From contig JAPDRO010000003.1 of assembly GCA_030247885.1 (NCBI GenBank), positions 1,302,001 through 1,366,000 on the forward strand: a stretch of DNA of 64,000 nucleotides, in the 5' to 3' direction. Positions 55,372 to 64,000 of this stretch are shown here, in pieces. Under the pieces are notes generated by a model, which saw nothing but the letters and a program-made list of their open reading frames with translations, was not told where the DNA came from and ran no database searches. Source of the DNA: Taxawa tesnikishii (nom. ined.). Lineage: Eukaryota; Ascomycota; Dothideomycetes; Dothideales. Within the stretch, counting starts at the first letter, position 1. The number at the start of each line of letters is the position of its first letter. The translations under genes and the position numbers were made by a program.

Positions 55372-56047
55372 GTCAAGATTGATGTGGTGATTGTTTGGGC
55401 TTGCTTCCTCACAGAGGAACCCCTCTGCGGGGTGTGTTTTTGCTTTCGCTTCGGAGCCGTCTTTCCCTTTTCTTTTGCTGCGTTTACTCAATATGATACC
55501 TCAGATCCCGCGCTACGGCAGCCCCGGAAACAGGGTTGGAGCATCGGCGTGCTTCAGTCCTCGCTTCCTCGGCTTTGCTGCTGTGGTACGCGTCTTCTAT
55601 GCTTTTACTTTTATGATTCGCCGGTACCAGTTTGGCGGAGGTTACTCATGCGGCGTGTGCAGAACGAAAGACTGAAGGGTCCCAGACAACTTTTTAAAGA
55701 AAGTGGGGGTTTCACTGCTACTGTAAGCATAGCCAGCCAGCCAGCTGGCTAGCTAGCTACGCACGCACCGTGGGGTGTGTTGGTCTCTTCATCATCCCCT
55801 ATACTCTCCAACAAGTTCATTTTCTACCAATCCGCGAATAACACGAACTTTCTCTCTTTGCTGTTCAGATCCACATGGCCTTTGTTTCAAAGGGTAGTGA
55901 TTGTGGGTATCTACAAAACAACGTCTCCAGCCTTTACGAAACCGTCGACAGGATTCAAACGGCTCTTGTCGCGAATCGTAGCTTTCATCATGTCTGTAAT
56001 CACGCTCAAACACCACCACCACCACCTCCTCCTCCTCCTCCTCCTCC
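55372..56047. other. Intergenic between convergent genes
   Basis: 3' flanks of grrA and the permease gene, with a 'gctagcta' low-complexity bit near 55740-55760. Confidence 0.5.
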
Positions 56048-56049
56048 TC
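56013..56049. repeat. CAC/CTC trinucleotide repeat
   Basis: About 12 trinucleotide units lie immediately after the stop codon of the minus-strand permease gene. One slipped base or stop change would extend that protein by a Glu/Val tract. Confidence 0.85.
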
Positions 56050-58072
56050 AAGCCCTTCCAGCTCCATCAATGCTAGTCTCTGCGCCTCGCATCCCGTGCA
56101 TCTCCATCTCCTTCCCCGCTTTCGAGCCCCTCCTGATCCTCGCCCACTCCTCCTCATCCCTCGCTTCGTCGACCACATTGGCCGTCAGCTCGGGGATATC
56201 CTCGTCTTCCATCTCCTCCGGCAGGACCAGGTTCAGGAACAGTGTCACGAAAGCCGTGACCGCGAAACCGGTCTCTAGGACCAGGACGATGGCGTTGTAG
56301 AAGCCCTGCAGGGCGTGGTTGGGGCCGTTGTAGGTGAAGACGTAGGCGAACCAACTGTTTCGAATTCGGGTCAGAGAGTGAACTGTGGGACAGACGAGAT
56401 TGAGAAGAGAGAGAGGGGAGGGGTGGGGGGGAAGGGGGAACTTACGTAGGAACGAGAGTAGCGCCATAGCCGAGCGACAGACCGGCAGTCAAGATGAACC
56501 TGTTCCTGCGCGTGAAGGGCACGGTGGAGATGATGCGGATACCGGACACGGCAACGGCTGAGAACAGGAACGTCGTCATGCCGCCCAGGACGCTGCTTGG
56601 AATGGCCACGAGCGCGGCGGCAAACTTGCTGAAGATGCCCATGATGAGCAGCCAGAAACAGCAGCAGTACCCGGCCTTGCGATTGGCGCACTTTGTCAGA
56701 GCAATGACACCGTTGTTCTGCGCGAACGTGCTCATGGGCGTGATGGTGCACAGGCCGGCGATGATACCGTTCAGGCCGTCGGCGAGCACGCCGCCTTGGA
56801 TGCGGCTGTCGAAGAGCGGGCCGTCGACCTCGAGACGCGAGACGTCGCACGTAGCCGTGATGTCTCCAATGGCCTCCATGGCGAGCACAATGTACACGGC
56901 CAGCAGCGGCAGCACGATGGGTCCGTAAACGCTAAGTGGAAACGTGTGCACCCAGATGAAGGAAGCTGCAGGCGCAGAGTCAATGCCGGAACGGTCGAAG
57001 TAGCCGCATGCGGCGGCCACGATGCATCCGACGAGCAGGCCGATAACAACAGCGCAAGACTTCATGATCGGCGAACCGAAACGCTCGCAGATGATGATGG
57101 TGACGAAAACCAGGAAGCCAAGTCCGATGAACTCTGCGCTGCCCCAGGGAGAGCGTGAGGAGCGCCAACGTTGGGGCAGAGTGAGAAAAGGCCCGTTTCC
57201 GGGCGGGACATGCAGGAGCCGCTGCCCCCGGCCCAATCTGCGAAGCCGGAGGAGATGAGACTGACGCCGATGAGCATCACGGTCGGACCGGTAACGAGTG
57301 GAGGAAAGAGTTTCCGGAGGTACTTTGGCGAGGTGAAGGACATGAGCACCTCGATCAAGGCGCAGCAGCAGGCCGTGCCAATGATGGCACCGTAGCCTTG
57401 TGGACAGGGTAGGGGATTGCCATTGGCGTCGGATGGACAGTAGCCTGTCGAGTACATCTGGGCGAGCGCGCCTGTTGCTACAGGGATCGTGGCGAAGGAG
57501 GTACCGACGACCGAGATCAGACCCGTGCCGATGTAGTAAGGGGTGCGGTGGATGTGGAAGCGCGTAATCTGGATCGCACTCAGGATACCACAGACGATGA
57601 GCGATGTTGAGACCTGCAACACACATCAGAACCGGCGTCGGTATTCACAGGATGATTGGAACACTGACCAGGTACTGTTGTTGCGCTTGGCTGAGGTTGG
57701 CACCACCGGAGCCGGCCAGGATGATGGGAGGTGTTATGATGCCTGCCAACATGGAGAGAGCATGCTGGAATCCAAGAAGAAGAGCCAGGAATACTGGCAT
57801 GCTCTCGTTGAGCCCGAAGAAGGGTGCTACTCGGCGCTCTTTCTTCAAGAATGGCAGGTTCGGCTTGAAGAGAAAGGCATAATCGTAATCGCCTATCAAG
57901 CCGTCTCTGCACTGCTAGTCAGCATTGGCCACGATGCCATTTTCGCGCCGCCGTACTTGGTTGTGAACGCCTTCCCGAGACGCCTGCATTTCTCGGAGAA
58001 GGTCCTCCTGCGGCTCATGTCTGGCCCGATCCTGTCGGGCGAGCCGTCCTTGGTACCGTCCATGGACGCCAT
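56048..58072 (-). CDS. NAT/NCS2-family purine (uric acid-xanthine) permease
   Basis: Minus-strand exons 58072-57957, 57906-57669, 57613-56446 and 56354-56048. The N-terminus has the conserved RRLGKAFTTK and DGLIGDYDYAFLFKP, followed by GFQHALSMLAG with the QH motif of UapA/UapC. The NAT signature is QNNGVIALT. About 12-14 hydrophobic segments are present. Introns are 50, 55 and 91 nt. The frame breaks once near a three-G run at 57147-57149 (plus strand): one more base joins GAPHALP to WGSAEFIGLGF. The C-terminal tail is acidic (EEMEDEDIPEL), like those that carry endocytic sorting signals in UapA. Substrates are likely xanthine and uric acid. Confidence 0.9.
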
Positions 58073-59205
58073 TTTTGGAGTGTTGTTCCCGGTTTGAAGC
58101 AGAAAACGATGGATTTTGGTATGTTCTGTCCGCGTGGGCAAGATATATGCAGGATGGTAGATACGATGCAGGGTTCGAACAAAGCAATGCAATCACAGGC
58201 AAATGCGTCGATCCCTCCAGTCCTGGGCTAGGTTGAAGGTATATCGCATGTGTGTGAATGGCCGGCAGAGCTCTCGGACAGCACTCGAACTCGGTGCTCT
58301 GGAGCCAGCCAGCAAAACTTTGTCGAGGGGTCTGTGGCTTGCGATTGGCTGACAGATGGGAGGGTAGGTAGGTTCCTTGGAGGTTGCCAGGGGTGTGATG
58401 TATCTATCGATGCCTACCGAGAGATCTTTCTGCACCCCAAGTGCGGACCTACAGCTCCTTATACATGCGCACACGACAACGAAACGACTCTGCGGGCAGG
58501 GTTACGGGAGCTCCACACGGTGCACACGCACAGAAGACCACAGCCTGGCACGGCGTGTGGCGGGCTTGAGGATGGAGCCTGCCGCCAGCGCCGGCCTGTC
58601 CCACCCGTTCGCTACAAGGTCAAGGCGCCGAAGACGGCCGCCAGCGAGGAGAAACGGTTCGCTGATGGTGCGAGATGCTTGTTTCTCCTGCAAGGTGACC
58701 GGTGTTCGGCGGATGCTGTTGCTGAAAGGATTTGTTCAGAGCAAAGTTGCGAAGATAAGAGAGACAGCAGCGGCTTTGTGATTGGTGCATGCTTGTTCTG
58801 GCGTTTGTTTAACCCCGGCGCTCCCCGACACGGCCTGGGCGTGAGCTGCATCCAGCGTCAGGGCATGTCCGGGGATCAACATACATGCCAGATAGCCAGA
58901 TACCGCAGATAGGCAGCTGGCGGTTGGGCTGCACTTACTCGATCGGATTGCTCCCAGCTGCGTGGGACAGAGTAGAGTGGGTTCTGGCCAGTCAAGCGCA
59001 AGAGTGCGTACCAACGCGCTTAACGAGAAGCAGACGTTGCAAGAAATGGAAGAAAGTACCTCTCAAATGCCGGTTGTACGATGGAGGAACACAACCTCAT
59101 TCCGCCGCCTCCAGCAAGGAGACACCCCTCTAGTTCAACAGATGAACTCTCCAACTACGCGCGTGCCAAAGCTTGTTCTCCTCATGAGAAGGAAAGGACA
59201 GACCA
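58073..59205. other. Intergenic, nothing recognised
   Basis: Over 1 kb upstream of the permease gene. Overlapping open stretches lack domains. Confidence 0.5.
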
Positions 59206-59206
59206 T

Positions 59207-59332
59207 GTCGCGCGTTATCTCATGAATCGGGGCCCTCTGTCGAGGATCACGTGAAAACGGATCCTCTGGTCATCACGAGTCATTCCACATGATTCTCGAA
59301 AGACGGTATGATTCACGAGATAAGTCGCGCGC
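59207..59332. repeat. Inverted repeat / potential foldback hairpin
   Basis: The left arm 59207-59228 and right arm 59310-59332 pair over about 20 bases (gcgcg...ttatctc.tgaatc). Inside, 'gaggatc' and 'ggatcctc' form a second small stem. It may be a short foldback element or a regulatory palindrome. The arms contain GATAA-like 'ttatct' sequences. Confidence 0.6.
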
Positions 59333-59499
59333 ACTTCTGATGGAAACGCGCGGCGCGTCGACAAGTAATCACGTGGAGTCGCGTTGACCCCTTCTCCGTG
59401 TCCGATACACCACTCACACTCGCTCTCACCAGCTACCCATCTTAAGCCCGCTGGCGAGTAGTCGCTGCATCCTTCCTAGCCCCACCCAGAACAAGAGCA

Positions 59500-60160
59500 T
59501 TGGAAACTATCACTGCCATCAACGTCTCACCGACCGCTGCTCCATCAATAAATGAAGTGAAATCGGAAAACACTATCGCCGATTACCGCGCGCACAAGAA
59601 ACGGCGCAGAGCTCAGCGACAGCAACAACCAAACGTGAAGCCGAAACCAAATCCCCCCGTTAGCGTCGCAGGTGCTATGACTGGATAATCGTCAGTGGAA
59701 ATGCGCACTATGCCAGAAACCGATCTTGGTTCACTGATTGTGCCCGGGTCGATACCACGATCCGCGGCTCGTTATTCCGCGGCAGCACCAGAATCTTAGG
59801 ATATGGAACGGTCGGAATCAACGTCCTCCGCGCACAAGGCAGAGAAGAAACGAACGCTTTAGTGCTCGAGAACGTACTCAATGTGCCGGACGTTGTCTGT
59901 AACGGGCTTGCGATGGGTCTTACCGGTCTTGCTATGGCTATACATCAGCATGGCGTCCGATTCTTCGCCGAGACAGGGCAACCAATTTGTTACCGAGTCC
60001 CGTTCCGCGGCCTTCACAAACTGGCTTTGGCGGATCATCCTGAAGGCGAATCCCCCTGGCGAACGAGGACAGAGATGCCCTGTACATACTTAGCACGTAC
60101 GTTGACGAGGCCGAGCTGGACGACATTTTCGGCTCAGGATGAGTGGCGCAGATTCTTTTG
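59500..60160 (+). mobile_element. Fossil with a retropepsin-like (Ty1/copia-type) region
   Basis: The stretch contains a short Gln/Lys/Arg-rich open part (59500-59688) followed by sequence with the flavour of the aspartic-protease region of Ty1/copia-like elements or of fungal host proteins derived from them (for example ALVLENVLNVPDVVCNG). No reverse transcriptase, integrase or LTR is visible. It looks broken in more than one place and is probably an old, partial copy. Confidence 0.4.
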
Positions 60161-60445
60161 ACTGGTTATTGTCGTGTTCGGTTCATCCTGGCTGATACTA
60201 TCAAAGGCAATCCCGTTTTTACACCAAGCACTACAAGCACTGTGTGATAGAGCGCGAAAGCCGCCGTTGTGGCGTTTATTCTGCAATACAAAGTGAATGA
60301 CCCAATTACAACTACAACGCCAATAACCCCAATACGAGCCGGAAATTCCCGCGCAGATCCAAATCGATCATGAGCCGTCAAACAGATGTGTTCTAGGTAT
60401 ATCTCGACAGTGTGCATAATCCCCATCGCCGCAGGGGCGCATCGC

Positions 60446-61739
60446 TCAGATCGTCTCGATGAGACCGGGGCCCGCAATGGTGAACTTGGCAACGTCATCA
60501 ACGTTCGAGTTGGCATTGATCTTTCCACCCTCGACCACAGCGGCGATGGTGAGGCCAAAAAGTAGGTTCGTCTTCCCAGGGAAAGTTGCCTTGAAATCGG
60601 CGACGCCGTTCTTGATGGTAACGCTATCGTCGTCAATGTTGGCGATGATTGGCGCGTCCTGACCACTGATGAAGACGAGGTCGAAGTCGCTGCTGGGCTC
60701 GTATCCGTCCGGCAGGTAGGTGCTGTTGGATGGGAACGTGAAGCTGAACTCAACAGTCTGGTCCTTGGGCTCGGTGACATTGGTCAACACGTTGAGAGGA
60801 GCGAAGATCTTGAGCGGGATCTGGTCGATGTTGGGGCAGGAGCCCGGGACGACGAACATCTGGAGGGCGGAGAAGGCGAAGTCACGGGCCGACGCCGTCA
60901 GGAAGGGTTGCGCGGAGGGGCGTTTGCCTTGGAAGAGGCGGTAGAAGCCCTCTTGTTCGCCCTCCTGGCCGATCACGGAGGCGACACCGCGAATGAAATC
61001 GTTGTCCTGATCGTTGGCGAAGATGGTCTCGACGTCTTGGAGGGTGCCCAGAACGACGTCGGTGAAGAGAGCTGCAAGGGCAATGGCGTCGTCGAGGTTC
61101 TGGGTAGGGAAGACATATTCGCAAGGCTTGACGGGATCGACACCGAACGCGCCACCGAACGCCTTCAGGGCGCCGTTGGCGTTGAGAAGGTGCAGCTCTT
61201 CTTGCTATCAGACATCATCAGCATGTTGTATCCTATCCGCGAATCACTGCAATACTCACAGCCTGAACAGTAGTGAGAATCTCAACGAGGAAGTCTTGAC
61301 TCCACGTAGGGTGGCTGTAGCCGTCCTTACCGCCAGTCACATTCTTGAGCAAATCGGTGAAGAAGGCGACTTCGAAGAGCTCGTTGAAGGCGATCAGCTG
61401 CAAGTTTGTAATGCTGTCCCTGTTCTTTGGTGGTGATGGAGCCTTGCCGTTTGGCAAAATACCACCGGCATTCTCCTCGATATCGTTGATCTCATCCTGA
61501 TTGGGGTTGGGGAAGTCGTTAGAGAGAGGGAAGCGGAACTTGTTGCCATCCGGGTGGACCTCAGTAGGGGCCGGCGTGAGAGAGTAGCTCACAGGTGATG
61601 AACCAGGAGAGTAGGAGCGAATGCCGGATCCCTTGTAGTCCCAGGAGCCTGAGTTCTGGTACCAGCCGCTGGGAGCGGCAGAGACAATGGATGAGGACGC
61701 AAAGCCCAGAAGTGTTGCGGCGGCGATCTTGGAATGCAT
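60446..61739 (-). CDS. Secreted ferritin-like protein (Rds1/LsdA type)
   Basis: Minus-strand exons 61739-61260 and 61204-60446 (55-nt intron). The start MHSKIAAATLLGFASSSIVS is a good signal peptide with an AP cleavage context. A Ser/Pro-rich linker follows, then the ferritin-like domain with NLQLIAFNELFEVAFFTDLL, FGVDPVKPCEYVFP and IRGVASVIGQEGEQEGFYR. The last part is a beta-rich domain (TVEFSFTFPSNSTYLPDG). The family includes the A. nidulans late sexual development protein and stress-responsive Rds1. Metal binding in this family is inferred from the fold and not proven. ATG 61805 is an in-frame alternative, but 61739 gives the cleaner signal peptide. Confidence 0.88.
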
Positions 61740-63090
61740 TATGTTTAGAATTAATAGATGGGTAGAGACCGAATCTAGGAGAAGCCGAGCGAACGAAAGC
61801 CGCAAGTGAGAAGATGAGAAAGGAGATGGAGAGTGTACTTGTTTTTTGCTGGGTGGTGATGATGATGGTTGCTGTGAGACCGGGCGTCGCAGGCCTTTTA
61901 TGTTGACAGGATAGTGAAATCGGTGTCTCCCCTCTTGCTCTCATATTCCAAAAGCAGTATACTTACAAGAATAGTTGGAATCCCAACGCATACTCATCTT
62001 CTTGCCCCATGTTTGAGCTGCAGCGTGCCTGTCGACACGCATTGTGTAAGCTTTCTATTCTTGTGCCAAGTCTGGGGCATGATCGACACGAATGCTTAGT
62101 CGGAAGCACGCTAACAGATGGAGTATGTCTGTAGGATACAGGTATTTTGGTGTTGCAAATAAGCTTATGAGTGAGCTTGTTGGTGTTCCCACATGTCCAA
62201 AGCTGGGTCTCACGTCAGCAGCTCAGCCACTCCCGGGCAGCACGTCGTCAGCCCCGGTGTACGTACATACATGACTTGCAGAGTTCTGTGAATCACAGTC
62301 AAACAGCTACCACACAAGCAACGCATGTCGTGATGTTCCTTCGAGACGCGCTCATGATCTCGTCCTGCAAGGAGCAGTGCACCAGCAACCAAGAAGTTCG
62401 GCGATGCTTGCGATGCCGCGGAAGCTGCCTGGAGGTGAGAGAAGAAGCGCCGGACTTAACGCTTGTCTGCGTACTGTCAAGTCAATGTGACAACGTTTTG
62501 AAGGTATGATGGCCACTTTGTGCTTTGTCCCAAATCCAGCAACTTCAGCTGAGGCTCGATATATTGGGCGGGTCAGTTTGGCGAAAAAGCAGCCGAAGAC
62601 TGCTTGCTTGCATTCAGTATAATGCTACCATGACTTCAGTTGCACATTGCGGCGATGCAAGCCTGCGGAAAGCACGCCCTGCGCATGGATCGCATCACGC
62701 GCACCGACATGCATACGTCGAGCCAGAAGTTGCGTCTCTTCATTCTGAAAGACATCAAATCTCCGAAGCCCAAGGAAAGCCTCTCGGCTGGGTTTAGTAA
62801 TTGCCTCTTCCCGGAACCTGCACTGCAGGTGTCCTCAAAGGGTCCACTTGCGCTGACTGTATCTTGTCTGTACGGCTGCAAGTGATATCTGTTACGCAAC
62901 GGTTCCTCGAACAGTGGAAGGAGAAAATTTTGGCGTCCCGCTGGCCATGTTGGAGGTCGGCCCCTGTGCTCCATGTGGAAAATGACAGGCTTCCGTGGCC
63001 CCATAGGTGAGACCTTTGAACAGGATCTGTGCATTCACCCATAGACCGAACCTCCCGTTTCAACATCGTGTTCCTCCATCGCTCTTGAAG
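61740..63090. other. Intergenic, nothing recognised
   Basis: About 1.35 kb between the ferritin-like gene and gtr1. Open stretches on both strands lack domains. Confidence 0.5.
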
Positions 63091-63910
63091 TCATGGGCGC
63101 TCCCATCGCCCTCTGCGGATCGACTCTGTTTTTGCTAGTTGGAATGTCCAGTTCTCCAAATTTTTCTCGCGCAAGAGCAATGTTGATCCTGGCAGCGTTG
63201 AAAAGCGCCTCCCGCTCGGCATGATGACCGCCAAATTGGTGTTCTCCGTGAGCCGCGTGATGAGGAACATGCAGTTCGCCATTTTAATCTGCAGTTCGGC
63301 AAAGTTCGCTGACCCTGCCGGCATGCCTGTATGCTTAGCGATCGAGTGCTTGTGCGTCTTGAGGAGAACAGACAGTCTCTCGAATCGATCGTGGTTCTTG
63401 TTGCCCTCACTTTCGTAAGGCCGTGATATGTGCGTCACCATCAGGCAGGTCGTGCGCTCGTATAGAATCAGCTCATGCGCCTCGATGACGTCGGCCAACT
63501 GCCTGAGTAATCCCTCAATCACGCCTGCGTTGGGTACGAGGAAATAGATGACACGCGTCCATGCCTTGTATAGACTCTGATCCCAGATGCTCGTGGGCCA
63601 AAACTCGACTTCCTTCCCTCCAGTGTCGCCTCCAAATCCTTCGTCGACGCTGATACTCCGTATGTGTTCGCTGCGCTCTCTGAATATATCGTCGCGGCGT
63701 TGGGTAGAGACAAGGTCCATCTTGTGGATAAGGACGAAGATCTTTGCGCCTGGCGAGTTCTCGTGTAGGGCACGAATGATTGAAGAGTAATTGACGAGGT
63801 CGGCGCTGAACTCGCGAGACTCGACATCGAAGACGAAGATCAGGACGGCGACCGAGGCAAAGACGTGGGAACGCTGGTGAGTGAGGTAGGATTCGGTAAA
63901 ACCATCTTGC
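63091..63910 (-). CDS. gtr1: Rag GTPase Gtr1, 5'-truncated by the window edge
   Basis: The visible exon starts after a splice acceptor (minus-strand TTTCCAG, ending at 63911) with QDGFTESYLTHQRSHVFASV, which directly follows the switch II region of Gtr1/RagA. FVLIHKMDL is the guanine-base-specifying motif (HKMD). EFWPTSIWDQSLYKAW is the next conserved segment, and the roadblock-like C-terminal domain ends at RRGRWERP. The P-loop and switch I exons must lie beyond position 64000. Gtr1 with Gtr2 forms the EGO/Ragulator-bound heterodimer that signals amino acid supply to TORC1 at the vacuole. Confidence 0.92.
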
Positions 63911-64000
63911 CTGGAAATTCCATCAGTACAGGAGCACATGAGAGCCGTTTAAATGTCGGTGTATGCCGGGAAGCGGTCGTTTATATACGAATACATGCGC

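Noticed and set aside
56000-56300. Pro-rich plus-strand protein from the CAC/CTC repeat
   Set aside because: It arises from the trinucleotide repeat and the antisense of the permease tail.
6250-57149. Programmed ribosomal frameshifting as the cause of the many frame breaks
   Set aside because: There is no common slippery heptamer, the sites differ in base and context, and such use in unrelated fungal housekeeping genes is not known. Missing bases explain all of them.
58171-58190. 'gggttcgaac' as a tRNA T-arm
   Set aside because: No matching A box, acceptor stem or D arm in the preceding 70 bases.
58250-58912. 220-codon plus-strand open stretch
   Set aside because: Cys/Arg-rich peptide without domain, splice support or start context, probably chance.
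60166-60780. 204-codon open stretch on the minus strand
   Set aside because: It is a Ser/Arg/Thr-rich shadow of the ferritin-like gene in another frame.

Overview
The window is nuclear DNA of a filamentous ascomycete (Pezizomycotina; a dothideomycete is my guess, not proven). The reasons are dense genes with many 43-65 nt GT-AG introns, fungus-specific genes (hapX, palH, ugo1, a Zn2Cys6 regulator, a Rds1/LsdA-type secreted protein, an AIG2-like protein), and a short AT-rich inverted-repeat element with C-to-T type differences that look like repeat-induced point mutation. I saw no tRNA, rRNA, CRISPR or bacterial-type signal by eye.

Layout. 0-9.5 kb: an aldo-keto reductase relic, sulfite oxidase, V-ATPase subunit A (vma1, no intein), a CoA-transferase family III (racemase-like) gene and a gene-poor stretch with a membrane-protein relic. 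9.5-18.3 kb: a class II eIF4E, an Ulp2-type SUMO protease, an AIG2-like protein and a PQ-loop membrane protein. 19.9-24.8 kb: hapX, mitochondrial ferredoxin (minus strand) and ugo1. 26-32.5 kb: RNR small subunit, a NOPCHAP1-like protein and cullin-4. 33-41 kb: a RING protein with SUMO-interacting motifs, a tetranucleotide-rich satellite, class II aldolase, prp19, an inverted-repeat element and the 3-hydroxyacyl-CoA dehydratase Phs1. 41-52 kb: a HeLo-domain fossil, palH, an alpha/beta hydrolase, a Zn2Cys6 factor and a ferric reductase. 53-64 kb: grrA-type F-box protein, a purine permease, a hairpin plus retropepsin-like fossil, a ferritin-like secreted protein and the 5'-truncated Gtr1 Rag GTPase.

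How genes fit together. Most are unrelated housekeeping genes, as is normal for fungi. Iron is a recurring theme: hapX has a perfect GATA-type SreA site 55 bp before its start, sits tail-to-tail with the Fe-S ferredoxin, and a ferric reductase lies 29 kb on. SUMO/ubiquitin biology recurs too (Ulp2, a SIM-rich RING protein, Cul4, Grr1, Prp19).

The most important technical observation is that twelve frame breaks in ten otherwise conserved genes all have the same sign (one base missing), mostly inside or beside short homopolymers. This looks like systematic base under-calling in the assembly rather than gene death. I found no convincing undescribed biological system. The most interesting biology is the ACGCGTCA cluster inside RNR2 introns, the hapX promoter site and the RIP-marked inverted-repeat element next to PHS1.
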